From assembly GCF_013300825.1 (NCBI RefSeq), contig NZ_JAAIMY010000010.1, positions 40,134-104,133 of the forward strand: a stretch of DNA of 64,000 bases, read 5' to 3'. The stretch comes from Blautia wexlerae. Its GTDB lineage: Bacteria > Bacillota > Clostridia > Lachnospirales > Lachnospiraceae. Position 1 is the first letter of the stretch, and each line of letters opens with the position of its first letter. Positions 1-9,568 of this stretch are shown piece by piece. The position numbers and the translations under genes were made by a program. The notes under the pieces are model-generated. The model was given only the letters and a program-made list of their open reading frames with translations. It was not told where the DNA came from and ran no database searches.

Positions 1-343
1 TACGTACATTACCTGCTGTACGGTTCTTGTTATCTGTCAGAGTCTCAACGATGATCGCAACACCATTCGGACCATAACCTTCGTATACTGCCTTCTCATA
101 ATTGTCTGCGGAATCAGCGCCTGCAGCTTTTTTAATACCACGGTCAATAGTATCGTTTGGCATATTATTTGCTTTTGCCTTTGCAATCACATCACGAAGC
201 TTACTGTTGTTGTTTGGATCCGGACCACCGGCTTTAACAGCCATAACCAGCTCACGTCCGATTACTGTAAAAATCTTACCCTTCTTTGCATCGTTTTTCT
301 CTTTCTTATGCTTAATGTTCGCAAATTTTGAATGTCCTGACAT
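1..343 (-). CDS. yebC: YebC/PmpR-family regulatory protein, N-terminal part
   Basis: The first ~114 residues of a YebC/PmpR/TACO1-family protein; the rest lies beyond the left edge. The protein opens [20 protein letters not shown] and continues through [12 protein letters not shown] and [18 protein letters not shown], all family hallmarks. Family members are cytosolic; members have been described as DNA-binding regulators or, more recently, as translation factors for difficult proline stretches. The ATG at 341-343 follows an AAAGGAGAAAG ribosome site. A CBS-domain gene ends 41 nt upstream on the same strand, so co-transcription is possible. Family assignment is secure; the precise role in this organism is not shown by the sequence. 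Confidence 0.93.
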   Translation of the reverse strand, partial: MSGHSKFANIKHKKEKNDAKKGKIFTVIGRELVMAVKAGGPDPNNNSKLRDVIAKAKANNMPNDTIDRGIKKAAGADSADNYEKAVYEGYGPNGVAIIVETLTDNKNRTAGNVR

Positions 344-384
344 CTTTCTTTCTCCTTTTGTTAATTATTTTTATCTGCTGCTGT

Positions 385-1698
385 TTATACAGCAACATTA
401 TTATCCCGCTCTACCTTCACCTTGCCTATAGTCTTATTGCCAACAGACAAAATCGTAAAGCAGTATCCAATCGCTTTTATAGTCGTATCAATATCCTTAT
501 TTGTGGGAATATGTCCCATAATGTTTGTAAGATAACCATTCAGCGTCTCAAATTCCGTATCACCGAAATCTGCATCCAGTTCCTCTTCCACATCCTCCAG
601 ATAAGCGAGTCCGTCAATGATCAGACTGTTATCTTTCTGTGCACGTATGGTAATTTCATCCTCATCATACTCATCCAGGATATCCCCGACGATCTCCTCC
701 AGAATATCTTCCATGGTGACAATTCCGGCAGTCTGTCCATACTCATCTACAACAATCGCCATATGAATCTTCCGGGCCTGCATGGTGTGAAAAAGATCTC
801 CGATTCCTCTTGTCTCAGGGATCAGGGATGCCTGGCGGATAATTCCGGGCAATTCCTTCAGCGGTTTGAATTTCGCCCATGGATTCTGAGTCATAAATTT
901 AAGCGCATCTTTATAATGAACGATTCCCTTGATATTGTCAATATTCTCTTCATATACCGGATAACGGGAATTCCCCTCTTCCAGCATGGTATCGATCATA
1001 TTCTTGAGCAATATCTCCTCATCAAAAGCTACCACATTCTTTCTGTGAGTCATGATATCATGAGCTTCTGTCTCATTAAAAGATATGATATTCTGGATCA
1101 TCTCCGCTTCATTCTCCTCAATGACACCCTGTTCATGAGCCTCACCCACAATGGAAATAATCTCTTCTTCTGTGACTGCCTTTTCTGTACGGTTTATCTC
1201 CACGCCAAAAGGCACTGCCGCCAGTCTGGCGATCCAGGTAACAGACACAGTAAAAGGTTTCAGCAGTTTTACCCAGAAATGTACCAGTTTCAGATACTTA
1301 TACGCATAGGACTCCGGATGGTAGGTACCGACCCGCCGAAAAGTCAGAATACCAATTGCAGCAAGAAAAATCACACACAATGCCATCACCAGGATCAGTG
1401 CAGGCACATGCTTTATGTATGGATGAAATATATCCACAGCATATGGAACCAGAAAAGTACCAAAGCAGATACCGCATGCCATTACGATCAGCGGGATCGC
1501 ATTGACAAACTGTGCAGGTTTGTCGATCAATGCCATCAGCATCTGTGCTTTTTTATCGCCTTCCTCTGCTTTCTTCTGTGTATCGTTCTCACTTATGTTT
1601 CTCAGTGCTGCGGCAAATCCGTAAAAAATCCCATTCAGCCACAGCAGCAACAGCAAAACAAATAAGCCCCAGAGGGGCATACTACTGCCATCTTCCAT
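385..1698 (-). CDS. CNNM/CorC-type membrane protein with CBS pair
   Basis: A 437-aa hemolysin-C/CorC-like protein. The N-terminal ~165 residues carry hydrophobic segments of the DUF21/CNNM type. A CBS-domain pair follows (VTEEEIISIVGEAHEQGVIE, then SRYPVYEENIDNIKGIVHYKDAL and MAIVVDEYGQTAGIVTMEDI). A C-terminal CorC_HlyC domain ends it. Family members are membrane proteins linked to Mg2+/Co2+ export or homeostasis; substrate cannot be read from the sequence. I prefer the ATG at 1698 (MEDGSSMPLW) over the upstream ATG because a GGAGGAG lies ~13 nt before it, although that spacing is long. It follows the mazF-like gene on the same strand with a ~210-nt gap. Confidence 0.9.
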   Translation of the reverse strand: MEDGSSMPLWGLFVLLLLLWLNGIFYGFAAALRNISENDTQKKAEEGDKKAQMLMALIDKPAQFVNAIPLIVMACGICFGTFLVPYAVDIFHPYIKHVPALILVMALCVIFLAAIGILTFRRVGTYHPESYAYKYLKLVHFWVKLLKPFTVSVTWIARLAAVPFGVEINRTEKAVTEEEIISIVGEAHEQGVIEENEAEMIQNIISFNETEAHDIMTHRKNVVAFDEEILLKNMIDTMLEEGNSRYPVYEENIDNIKGIVHYKDALKFMTQNPWAKFKPLKELPGIIRQASLIPETRGIGDLFHTMQARKIHMAIVVDEYGQTAGIVTMEDILEEIVGDILDEYDEDEITIRAQKDNSLIIDGLAYLEDVEEELDADFGDTEFETLNGYLTNIMGHIPTNKDIDTTIKAIGYCFTILSVGNKTIGKVKVERDNNVAV

Positions 1699-1908
1699 TA
1701 TATTAATCAGTCTCCTCCATATTGAATACGCGTAGTTACTGGTAAAATATATCACTTTCTCCTGTATCCGTCAAGATATTGCCATGTAACAAAAGCTTAT
1801 AACACACTAAAAAATGTAAATTTCCTGTGTAAAAAAACACATTACCACTTGCAGAGCGAATGACAGCCGAATTTACCTTCTACGATAAAATCCGGAAAAC
1901 ACAGTTTT

Positions 1909-2256
1909 TTAAAAGGTAAGCTCCAGACTGATCTCAAGTGCATGATTCACCCTGTCCAGCATCGCATCATCCAGATGGCAGACCTTATCCTTCAGTCTTC
2001 TTTTATCTATAGTACGAAGCTGCTCCAGCAAAATTACAGAATCCTTTTCAATTCCGTATAGTTCCGCATTAATCTCAATATGTGTAGGAAGCTTAGCCTT
2101 ATTCATTTTTGATGTAATAGCAGCACAGATCACTGTAGGACTGTGCCGGTTGCCAACATTATTCTGAATGATAAGGACCGGTCGGATTCCGCCCTGTTCG
2201 CTCCCCACCACAGGGCGAAGATCTGCATAAAATATATCCCCTCTTTTAATTACCAC
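1909..2256 (-). CDS. mazF: MazF/PemK/EndoA-type endoribonuclease toxin
   Basis: A 115-aa protein of the MazF/PemK family, close in length to Bacillus EndoA. Family motifs include [10 protein letters not shown] near the N-terminus, [15 protein letters not shown] (the conserved G-x-E-x-x-G-x-R-P-hhh strand), [10 protein letters not shown] and [13 protein letters not shown]. Known members cut single-stranded mRNA at short motifs. I chose the GTG at 2256, with GGAG 8 nt upstream, because family proteins begin at this point. An in-frame ATG at 2361 also has a good AAGGAG site and would add 35 residues not typical of the family. In Bacillus the order is alr-antitoxin-toxin; here alr lies directly upstream and no antitoxin gene is visible in the 190-nt gap. 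Confidence 0.88.
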   Translation of the reverse strand: MVIKRGDIFYADLRPVVGSEQGGIRPVLIIQNNVGNRHSPTVICAAITSKMNKAKLPTHIEINAELYGIEKDSVILLEQLRTIDKRRLKDKVCHLDDAMLDRVNHALEISLELTF

Positions 2257-2445
2257 ACAATTCACACTCCGATTCTTTCCGGTTTCATAAAAGAAACCTT
2301 GTTTTAGAATAAAGTATTTCCATCTTTTTCTTGTGTATACATGCGTGGTATATAAAAACATTGCTGCCTGCTCCTTCCTTCGCAGTCTCAGAGTTACTGT
2401 TCATTTCGTAGGCAGCAGTTTATCTCATTTTTCTTTCATATTATG

Positions 2446-3597
2446 TTATACTTCGATTTCTTTCCCGTCTTTGATATAAACCCTCGGAACACGGGGACTG
2501 ATATCACAGGCAAATTCATAGGAAAATCTACCGCAGAGATCCCCGATTTCCTCAATACTGATAAATTCATCACCATCTCTGCCAATAAGCGTTACCTCAT
2601 CGTTTTTCTTAACATCATCAATCTCAGTCACATCCACCATGAACTGATCCATACAGACTCTTCCAAGGATCGGAGCTTTTTTCCCATGAATCAGAACCCA
2701 GCCTTTATTGGAAAGCTGTCTGGAATAACCATCTGCATAACCCACAGGGATAGTAGCCACACGAAGCTTCTTATCTGCCACATAAGTGCCGCCATAACTG
2801 ATCGCAGCCCCTGCCGGAACATCTTTTACATAAGTCACATGACTTTTAAGTTCCATTACAGGTGCAAGCTTCACAATGTCTCTCTCCACCTCAGAAGAAG
2901 GATAGATTCCATAAATCGTAATACCTGCACGGACAATACTCAGATTTGCTTCAGGCACACGGATGATACCTGCACTGTTAGAACAGTGATGCAGAGGAAT
3001 TTCCACTCCGGCCTCATCTACACGTCGGGAAAAATCCTGATATCGTTTCAGTTGTACCATAGCCGGACTTCTGTCATACTCATCTGCCCTTGCAAAATGA
3101 GTAAACATACCTTCGATCTCAAGATTTGGAAGTTCGGAAATCTTTTTAACTTCTTCTACACTTTCCGGTGTATCTGCAAAACCGATTCTGGTCATTCCTG
3201 TGTCCAGCGCAATATGGATATGTACAGTTTTATCCTGCAAAACCGCTTCTTTGGAAAGCTTCTTCGCCTCCTCATACTCGCACACTGCAGGACGGATATC
3301 ATAACGGACAAGTTCAGGATAAAATTCGTCAAAAACAATTCCAAGGATCAGGATTGGTTTTGTAACCCCGGCTTCACGCAGATGAATTGCCTCTTCTGCA
3401 GTTGCAACTGCAAATCCCCAGATATAATCATAATCCTCGATCAGATGCGCGACAGGTACTGCGCCGTGTCCGTAAGCATCAGCCTTTATAACTGCGATCA
3501 TCTTTGTATCTTCTGCAATATTCTTTCTCATTTCCCGGAAATTATGCTCTACAGCATCCAGTGAAATAATTGCTTTAACTCTGCTATCTTTCTTCAT
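2446..3597 (-). CDS. alr: Alanine racemase
   Basis: A 383-aa fold-type III PLP enzyme that interconverts L- and D-alanine, supplying D-Ala for peptidoglycan. The PLP lysine motif AVIKADAYGHGA is near residue 36, and the catalytic tyrosine region RAGITIYGIYPS and GRVCMDQFMVDVT are present. Length is normal for the family. The ATG at 3597 has GAGGA 8 nt upstream. It lies between the nnr gene (154-nt gap upstream) and the MazF toxin. The nnrE-alr-toxin order resembles the Bacillus yjbQ/alr/ndoA neighbourhood. Confidence 0.96.
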   Translation of the reverse strand: MKKDSRVKAIISLDAVEHNFREMRKNIAEDTKMIAVIKADAYGHGAVPVAHLIEDYDYIWGFAVATAEEAIHLREAGVTKPILILGIVFDEFYPELVRYDIRPAVCEYEEAKKLSKEAVLQDKTVHIHIALDTGMTRIGFADTPESVEEVKKISELPNLEIEGMFTHFARADEYDRSPAMVQLKRYQDFSRRVDEAGVEIPLHHCSNSAGIIRVPEANLSIVRAGITIYGIYPSSEVERDIVKLAPVMELKSHVTYVKDVPAGAAISYGGTYVADKKLRVATIPVGYADGYSRQLSNKGWVLIHGKKAPILGRVCMDQFMVDVTEIDDVKKNDEVTLIGRDGDEFISIEEIGDLCGRFSYEFACDISPRVPRVYIKDGKEIEV

Positions 3598-3751
3598 AAT
3601 AATTTTCCTCTGTTATTTTATATATTGATATCCCCGGACCATTCCCAATCCCGCTGTTTCTAATGATGTACTGGAATATGTCTGAAAAAGGCTTTACGCA
3701 AGATGTGCGTCACAATTTGCGGGAATGATTTTTCAAACACGCTTCGGGATA

Positions 3752-5251
3752 TTATCTCAGTATTTCCGGCAAAAAACGGATGATATCTCCTGCTGTCATT
3801 CCTCTTTGCCCCACTTTCCCGGCTGCCTGATCACCTGCAAGTCCATGAACATACACTCCAAGAGCTGCCAGCATAACAGGCGAAAGTTTCTTCTCGGCAG
3901 CCAGATACATACATTGTATCCCTGCAAGCACACCGCTTAACACATCTCCGCTTCCGGCAGTAGCCATTCCGGCATTTCCTGAGAGATTCAGATACATTTC
4001 TCCGGAAGCATCTGCCACCACTGTGCAGGCGTCCTTCAAAATACAGACCGCACCGGATTCTTTTGCATAATCTGCCGCAGTCTGTGCCAGACAATCCTGG
4101 ATCTCACTGATCCCCTTTCCACACAGACGGCTCATCTCGCCAATATGCGGCGTCAGGATAACATGTTCTCCGATAAAACGTTTCCAGCTCTCATGAACTG
4201 ACAACAGGTTCAGGCCATCTGCATCCAGGATAACTGTTTTTTTACACCGGGCAGCCTCTGACAAAAACCACTGGGCTCTTTCCCTGCTCTGTGCACTGGT
4301 TCCAAGACCAGGACCGATCACTGCCACATCACACCAGTCGAACATTTCCTGATTCTTTTTCTCATCAAAATCGCAGGTGACCATAGCTTCCGGCAGCAAT
4401 GTCTGCAGCGGAATCCGATTTGCTTCCACAGTCTGGATCTTTACCATTCCCGCAGCACTTTTCAGAGCGGCAGCAGCACTCAGATATGCTGCTCCGCACA
4501 TTCCCTCACTGCCTGCCACAAGGAGAACCTTTCCAAATGTTCCTTTATTTCCGTATGGAACTCTCTCCGGAAGCATCTCCAGATCTCTTTGTTCCAGATG
4601 ATGCATGCAAATCTTCTCTCCGGGTATGGGATAAATCCCAATATCCGCAACGATGATCTCACCGCCATACATGCGTCCCGGATAAAAACACAGCCCTCTT
4701 TTGCGAAAAGCAAACGTGACCGTAAGATCTGCCTGAAAAGCAATCCCCTTCTCAAATCCGGTATCTGAGTCAATTCCAGATGGGATATCCACAGCCACTT
4801 TATACGCAGATGTCTGGTTCATTGCACTGATCAGTTCCGCATACTTTCCCTCCACAGGTCTGCTCAGTCCAACCCCAAAAATGGCATCTACTATAGTAGT
4901 ATATTCATCCGATTTCAGGTTATGCACACGCGGAACCTGATAATACTCCGCAGTTCGAAGCTGCCCCGCAGTCTCTGCAGTCATTCTTTCTTCCTTACCT
5001 GCAACATAATACCAGGTTCTGATGCCCTGCAGATGAAGCAGCCTGGCAATTGCAAGTCCGTCTCCACCATTATTGCCTGTTCCGCAGACTACAAGGATTT
5101 TTTCTTTTCCCCTGTCCTTTAGCCGCTGCATGATCTCCTCTACTGTCTTTAATGCCGCTCTTTCCATAAGCACCAGGGATGGGAGTCCGGCTTTCTGAAT
5201 CGTATTATGATCCAGTGCCTTCATCTCATCCGCAGTTACAACCTCTCTCAT
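3752..5251 (-). CDS. nnrD: Bifunctional NAD(P)H-hydrate epimerase/dehydratase
   Basis: A 499-aa fused repair enzyme. The N-terminal YjeF_N domain (about 1-210) has VVCGTGNNGGDGLAIARLL and acts as an epimerase on damaged NAD(P)HX. The C-terminal carbohydrate-kinase-like YjeF_C domain (about 225-495) has PYGNKGTFGKVLLVAGSEGM, VIGPGLG, ILDADGLNLL, ILTPHIGEMSRL and GNAGMATAGSGDVLSGVLAG, which is the ADP/ATP-dependent dehydratase. Together they restore hydrated NADH/NADPH. The start at 5251 follows AGGAGGTGA. It lies downstream of rex on the same strand, but a hairpin separates them. The fused arrangement is common in Firmicutes. Confidence 0.95.
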   Translation of the reverse strand: MREVVTADEMKALDHNTIQKAGLPSLVLMERAALKTVEEIMQRLKDRGKEKILVVCGTGNNGGDGLAIARLLHLQGIRTWYYVAGKEERMTAETAGQLRTAEYYQVPRVHNLKSDEYTTIVDAIFGVGLSRPVEGKYAELISAMNQTSAYKVAVDIPSGIDSDTGFEKGIAFQADLTVTFAFRKRGLCFYPGRMYGGEIIVADIGIYPIPGEKICMHHLEQRDLEMLPERVPYGNKGTFGKVLLVAGSEGMCGAAYLSAAAALKSAAGMVKIQTVEANRIPLQTLLPEAMVTCDFDEKKNQEMFDWCDVAVIGPGLGTSAQSRERAQWFLSEAARCKKTVILDADGLNLLSVHESWKRFIGEHVILTPHIGEMSRLCGKGISEIQDCLAQTAADYAKESGAVCILKDACTVVADASGEMYLNLSGNAGMATAGSGDVLSGVLAGIQCMYLAAEKKLSPVMLAALGVYVHGLAGDQAAGKVGQRGMTAGDIIRFLPEILR

Positions 5252-5352
5252 CTGTTCACCTCCTGTTGGAACTTCTATCGCCGTAGGCGATTTTCAATAG
5301 AATTGCTACAGTAATCATGAAGGTACTAAACAGTCAGGAATGCTATAACAGA

Positions 5353-5380
5353 AAGGCTGTGATCAGATGACCACAGCCTT
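5353..5380 (-). terminator. Hairpin downstream of rex
   Basis: A perfect 9-bp stem (AAGGCTGTG / CACAGCCTT) with a 10-nt loop lies 19 nt past the rex stop. The following minus-strand bases are only moderately T-rich, so it is a probable rather than certain intrinsic terminator. Confidence 0.6.
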
Positions 5381-5398
5381 GTGTTTCACAGTTATCCC

Positions 5399-6046
5399 TT
5401 ACATTCCTTCGTGTTCCTTCCTGTATTCACTCAGATTATAGGATAAAGTCATAAGGCTCTCTGAAAGATGTACATTCTCTACCATTACATCCTCCGGAGC
5501 ATCCAGATCAATATGTGCAAAATTCCAGATTGCCTTAATTCCATTATCAATTAAAATCTTCGCCATCTCCTTGGCTTTATTCTTTGGAAGAGTCAGGATC
5601 GCGATCTCAACCTCATTCTCCTTCAGAAACAGAGGAAGATCACTTAACATCTGAATCTCAATCCCACGGACTGCGATTCCCTCAAGAACAGGATTCACAT
5701 CAAAAATACCAACCAGCCTAAAGCCGCGTTTCTCAAAATCCACATAATTAGCCAGTGCCTGCCCCAGATTACCGGCACCCAGAATAATCATCGGATGTAC
5801 AGTATCCAGCCCAAGGATCTTGCCGATCTCTGTATACAAATAGCGTACATTATAGCCGTAACCCTGCTGACCAAAACCACCGAAATTATTTAAGTCCTGA
5901 CGAATCTGGGAAGCTGTCACATGCATTTTCTTGCTGAGATCATTGGAAGATATACGCTCTACATTCTCTTCCATCAGCTCACCGAGGTAACGGTAGTAGC
6001 GTGGAAGACGCTTAATTACCGCCTTTGAAATTTCTTTAGCTTCCAC
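5399..6046 (-). CDS. rex: Redox-sensing transcriptional repressor Rex
   Basis: A 215-aa Rex protein that represses fermentation and NADH-reoxidation genes and is released from DNA when the NADH/NAD ratio rises. The N-terminal winged helix (about 1-80) includes ISSNDLSKKMHVTASQIRQD and the Rex signature LNNFGGFGQQGYGYNV. The Rossmann core has IILGAGNLGQALANY around residue 90. The start has AAGGAGGG upstream. The upstream promoter has near-consensus boxes; no convincing Rex operator (TTGTTAA-type palindrome) was seen there, so autoregulation is open. Confidence 0.96.
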   Translation of the reverse strand: MEAKEISKAVIKRLPRYYRYLGELMEENVERISSNDLSKKMHVTASQIRQDLNNFGGFGQQGYGYNVRYLYTEIGKILGLDTVHPMIILGAGNLGQALANYVDFEKRGFRLVGIFDVNPVLEGIAVRGIEIQMLSDLPLFLKENEVEIAILTLPKNKAKEMAKILIDNGIKAIWNFAHIDLDAPEDVMVENVHLSESLMTLSYNLSEYRKEHEGM

Positions 6047-6076
6047 AAATTTACCCTCCTTAATTTGTCTATGTCA

Positions 6077-6105
6077 ATTATACCCAGATGTTATTTTATT
6101 GTCAA
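6077..6105 (-). promoter_or_regulatory. Sigma-A promoter of rex
   Basis: On the minus strand TTGACA (6100-6105) and TATAAT (6077-6082) are separated by exactly 17 nt, about 30 nt before the rex start. Both hexamers match consensus fully. Confidence 0.85.
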
Positions 6106-6292
6106 ATTAAATCTGTACTTTTTGCCCAAATATTTCTGCGTTTTTTATCAATTACGCTCTAAAACACACCTCAGAATGGCATATTCTTATCCGTATATAA
6201 ATCTGACAGATATTTTTTACTGCAAATACTTTCAAAAACAGATATTTTCGATTATAATAATACGCGGACAAATTACAAACGGAGGAATTCCT

Positions 6293-8200
6293 ATGATTTT
6301 ATCATGTCAAAACATCTGTAAATCCTTTGGCGAAAAGATTATCCTTGAAGACGCCAGTTTCCATATAGAAGACCGTGAAAAAGCAGCTCTCATCGGCAAT
6401 AACGGTGCCGGCAAAACTACTCTGCTGCGTATCATCATGCACGAGATCTCACCGGACTCCGGAAATGTGGTTCTTGCCAAAGACAAAAATATCGGATATC
6501 TTGCCCAGTACCAGGATATCCACGGACACCATACTATTTACGAAGAACTTATCTCCACAAAACAGCATATCATTGATATGGAAAACCGTCTGCGTTCCCT
6601 GGAGCAGGAAATGAAAACCACCACAGGAGATGCGCTGGACAGCCTGATGAACACATATACAAGACTGAGCCATCAGTTTGAACTGGAGAACGGTTATGCA
6701 TACAAGAGTGAGATCATGGGCGTATTAAAAGGTCTTGGTTTCACTGAAGAAGATTTCGAACGCCAGATTGAAACACTTTCCGGCGGCCAGAAGACCCGTG
6801 TAGCCCTCGGTAAACTGCTTCTCTCAAGCCCTGATATCCTCCTTCTTGATGAGCCTACCAACCATCTGGATATGGAAAGTATTTCCTGGCTGGAGACTTA
6901 TCTGCTGAATTATCCGGGCGCTGTATTTATCGTATCCCATGACCGTTACTTTCTTGACAAGGTCGTCACAAAAGTTGTGGAAATCGAAGCAGGTACCATG
7001 CGTATGTACAGTGGCAATTACTCTGCCTACGCTCTCAAAAAAGCCCAGCTGCGCGATGCTCAGTACAAAGCTTACCTGAATCAGCAGCGAGATATCAAAC
7101 ATCAGGAGGCTGTTATCGCCAAACTGAAATCTTTTAACCGCGAAAAATCCATCAAGCGTGCAGAAAGCCGTGAGAAAATGCTGGATAAGATCCAGCGGAT
7201 CGATAAACCTGTAGAAATCCAGAATCAGATGCGCATTTCTCTGGAACCAAGATTTGTCAGCGGAAACGATGTCCTTACTGTTGAAAATCTTTCCAAGTCA
7301 TTCCCGGGGCAGACACTTTTCAGTAATATTTCCTTCGAAATCAAGCGAGGAGAACGTGTTGCACTCATCGGCAACAACGGTACAGGCAAAACTACCATGT
7401 TAAAGATCATCAACGGACTGATCGATGCAGACGGCGGCAGATTTTCTCTTGGCTCCAAGGTCCAAATCGGCTATTATGATCAGGAACATCATGTCCTGCA
7501 TATGGAAAAAACTATCTTTGAGGAAATTTCAGATACTTATCCGACCCTTACGGAAACAGAGATTCGAAACATGCTGGCAGCATTTCTTTTCACAGGCGAC
7601 GATGTATTTAAGCTGATCTCCGCTCTTTCCGGCGGAGAAAGAGGCCGTGTATCTCTTGCCAAACTGATGCTCTCAGAAGCCAACTTCCTGATCCTCGATG
7701 AGCCCACCAACCATCTGGATATCGCATCCAAGGAAATTCTGGAAGAAGCATTAAACAGTTATACAGGAACCGTATTCTATGTTTCCCATGACCGATATTT
7801 TATCAACCAGACAGCTACCAGAATACTGGATCTCACCAATCAGGCAGTTGTAAATTATATCGGTGATTACGATTATTATCTTGAGAAAAAAGAAGAACTG
7901 ACCGAGAAATATGCTCCGGCAGCAGCTCAGGCAGCAGAAGCCAGACAGGCATCTGATAACAAACTTTCCTGGCAGCAGCAGAAAGAAGAACAGGCACGCC
8001 AGAGAAAGCGTGAAAACGAGCTCAGGAAAGTCGAAGCGCGTATCGAAGAACTGGAGACACGCGATAAGGAAATCGACGAGACCATGGTTCTCCCGGATGT
8101 CTGCACAAACGTGGCAGAATGTGCACGGCTCAGCAAAGAGAAGGCTGCGATCACCGAAGAACTTGAAGAATTATATGAAAAATGGGAAGAACTTGCGTAA
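6293..8200 (+). CDS. ABC-F family ATPase
   Basis: A 635-aa soluble protein with two ABC cassettes and no membrane segment. Cassette 1 has GNNGAGKTT at residue 35, LSGGQKTRVALG and LLLDEPTNHLD. Cassette 2 has GNNGTGKTT at residue 360, LSGGERGRVSLA and LILDEPTNHLD. A charged linker (KHQEAVIAKLKSFNREKSIKRAESREK) and a C-terminal coiled coil (about 540-635) are typical of Uup/YdiF-like ABC-F proteins, which act on the ribosome rather than in transport. Some members give antibiotic resistance, but nothing here points to that specifically. The ATG at 6293 has GGAGGA 6 nt before it. It is one of five plus-strand genes and is divergent from rex. Confidence 0.93.
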   Translation: MILSCQNICKSFGEKIILEDASFHIEDREKAALIGNNGAGKTTLLRIIMHEISPDSGNVVLAKDKNIGYLAQYQDIHGHHTIYEELISTKQHIIDMENRLRSLEQEMKTTTGDALDSLMNTYTRLSHQFELENGYAYKSEIMGVLKGLGFTEEDFERQIETLSGGQKTRVALGKLLLSSPDILLLDEPTNHLDMESISWLETYLLNYPGAVFIVSHDRYFLDKVVTKVVEIEAGTMRMYSGNYSAYALKKAQLRDAQYKAYLNQQRDIKHQEAVIAKLKSFNREKSIKRAESREKMLDKIQRIDKPVEIQNQMRISLEPRFVSGNDVLTVENLSKSFPGQTLFSNISFEIKRGERVALIGNNGTGKTTMLKIINGLIDADGGRFSLGSKVQIGYYDQEHHVLHMEKTIFEEISDTYPTLTETEIRNMLAAFLFTGDDVFKLISALSGGERGRVSLAKLMLSEANFLILDEPTNHLDIASKEILEEALNSYTGTVFYVSHDRYFINQTATRILDLTNQAVVNYIGDYDYYLEKKEELTEKYAPAAAQAAEARQASDNKLSWQQQKEEQARQRKRENELRKVEARIEELETRDKEIDETMVLPDVCTNVAECARLSKEKAAITEELEELYEKWEELA

Positions 8201-8219
8201 TGCAGGTTCTCCCCATTTT
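8179..8219. terminator. Bidirectional terminator overlapping an ABC-F stop
   Basis: Two 18-nt arms (8179-8196 and 8202-8219) pair with one mismatch and one wobble around a 5-nt loop that holds the TAA stop of the ABC-F gene. A T-rich run follows on each strand, so it can serve both the ABC-F gene and the converging icd gene. Confidence 0.75.
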
Positions 8220-8233
8220 CTCATTTTAAGATA

Positions 8234-9442
8234 TTATAAGATTTCATCCAGTTTTTCTCTGATTGCCAGAATGAACTCCTTGCTGTTCAGCACAGTCACA
8301 TCTTCAAGAGAAGTGATAAGTGCAAGGTCTTTCGTCATCTTTCCACTCTCGATCGTCTCCAGAGTTGCTTTCTCAAGCTTGTCTGCGAATTCCATCAATT
8401 CTTTATTGCCGTCCAGTTCGCCTCTTTTTCTCAGAGCACCAGTCCATGCAAAGATTGTTGCCACAGAGTTTGTGGAAGTCTCTTCCCCTTTCAGGTGACG
8501 ATAATAATGTCTCTGTACAGTTCCGTGAGCTGCCTCATATTCGTAATAACCCTGAGGAGATACCAGAACAGAAGTCATCATAGCCAGTGAACCGAATGCA
8601 GAAGAGACCATATCGCTCATAACATCACCGTCATAGTTCTTGCATGCCCAGATAAATCCGCCTTCCGCTTTCATAACACGCGCTACGATATCATCGATCA
8701 GACTGTAGAAGTATTCAATACCTGCTGCCTCAAATTTGTCCTTGAACTCATTCTCATAAATGGTTGCAAAAATCTCTTTGAAACGTCCGTCATATATCTT
8801 GGAAATGGTATCCTTTCCGCCAAGCCACAGATTCTGCTTTGTATCCAGTGCATAATTAAAGCAGCATCTTGCAAAGCTTGTGATAGAATCGTCCAGATTA
8901 TGCATACCCTGAAGAACACCCGGTCCTTCATAGTGATGGATCAGCTCTTTTCTCTGCTGTCCGTCAGCACCTTCGAATACCAGATAAGCATCTCCCGGGC
9001 CGTCAATATACATTTCTGTATTCTTATAAACATCACCGTAAGCATGACGTGCGATAGTGATTGGTTTCTTCCAGTTTTTAACACATGGTTCGATTCCCTT
9101 CACTACAATCGGTGCACGGAAAACAGTTCCGTCAAGGATTGCACGGATGGTTCCGTTTGGACTCTTGTACATTTTCTTTAAGGTGTACTCTTCCATTCTT
9201 GCCTTATTGGGAGTGATAGTTGCACATTTCACTGCAACGCCGTACTTCTTTGTTGCTTCTGCCGCATCAACAGTTACCTGGTCATCTGTTTCATTTCTGT
9301 ATTCCAGACCAAGGTCATAATACTCAGTATTCAAATCAATGTATGGAAGAAGAAGTTCATCTTTAATGATTTTCCAGAGAATTCTGGTCATCTCATCTCC
9401 ATCCATCTCCACAAGTGGTGTCTGCATCTGAATTTTTTTCAT
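8234..9442 (-). CDS. icd: NADP-dependent isocitrate dehydrogenase
   Basis: A 402-aa dimeric (eukaryotic-like, subfamily II) isocitrate dehydrogenase that converts isocitrate and NADP+ to 2-oxoglutarate, CO2 and NADPH, feeding glutamate synthesis. Motifs include [13 protein letters not shown] at the N-terminus, [18 protein letters not shown] (substrate binding), [15 protein letters not shown], the metal-binding stretch [15 protein letters not shown] region [19 protein letters not shown], and [18 protein letters not shown] (NADP-binding loop). The ATG follows AAAGAGGAGGATTAAC. It has its own promoter and a shared terminator, so it looks monocistronic. Confidence 0.95.
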   Translation of the reverse strand: MKKIQMQTPLVEMDGDEMTRILWKIIKDELLLPYIDLNTEYYDLGLEYRNETDDQVTVDAAEATKKYGVAVKCATITPNKARMEEYTLKKMYKSPNGTIRAILDGTVFRAPIVVKGIEPCVKNWKKPITIARHAYGDVYKNTEMYIDGPGDAYLVFEGADGQQRKELIHHYEGPGVLQGMHNLDDSITSFARCCFNYALDTKQNLWLGGKDTISKIYDGRFKEIFATIYENEFKDKFEAAGIEYFYSLIDDIVARVMKAEGGFIWACKNYDGDVMSDMVSSAFGSLAMMTSVLVSPQGYYEYEAAHGTVQRHYYRHLKGEETSTNSVATIFAWTGALRKRGELDGNKELMEFADKLEKATLETIESGKMTKDLALITSLEDVTVLNSKEFILAIREKLDEIL

Positions 9443-9484
9443 GTTAATCCTCCTCTTTGGCTCTCATCCACTAAATTAACTATC

Positions 9485-9513
9485 ATAATAGCGGAAAACA
9501 GACTGTTCGTCAA
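9485..9513 (-). promoter_or_regulatory. Promoter of icd
   Basis: Minus-strand TTGACG (9508-9513), a 17-nt spacer and TATTAT (9485-9490), about 45 nt before the icd start. Confidence 0.7.
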
Positions 9514-9568
9514 TGCTTTTATGCACTAAAGCAATAACTAAAGTAATATTTGTTGCTTTTAACTCTGT

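Noticed and set aside
328..1665. A long open frame on the plus strand opposite the CBS protein gene
   Set aside because: It is antisense to a gene with clear domain motifs, its translation is rich in His, Cys and Ile without domain structure, and it has no ribosome site.
2443..3564. A 373-aa plus-strand frame opposite alr
   Set aside because: Alanine racemase on the other strand is certain; the shadow frame has a low-quality, Cys/His-rich translation.
6061..6110. A Rex operator upstream of rex
   Set aside because: TTG...CAA half-sites can be found near the promoter, but they do not match the TTGTTAA-N4-TTAACAA consensus well enough.
6293..8200. An antibiotic-resistance ABC-F (Vga/Lsa/OptrA type)
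   Set aside because: The long C-terminal coiled coil and linker are more like housekeeping Uup/YdiF proteins; no resistance-specific context is visible.
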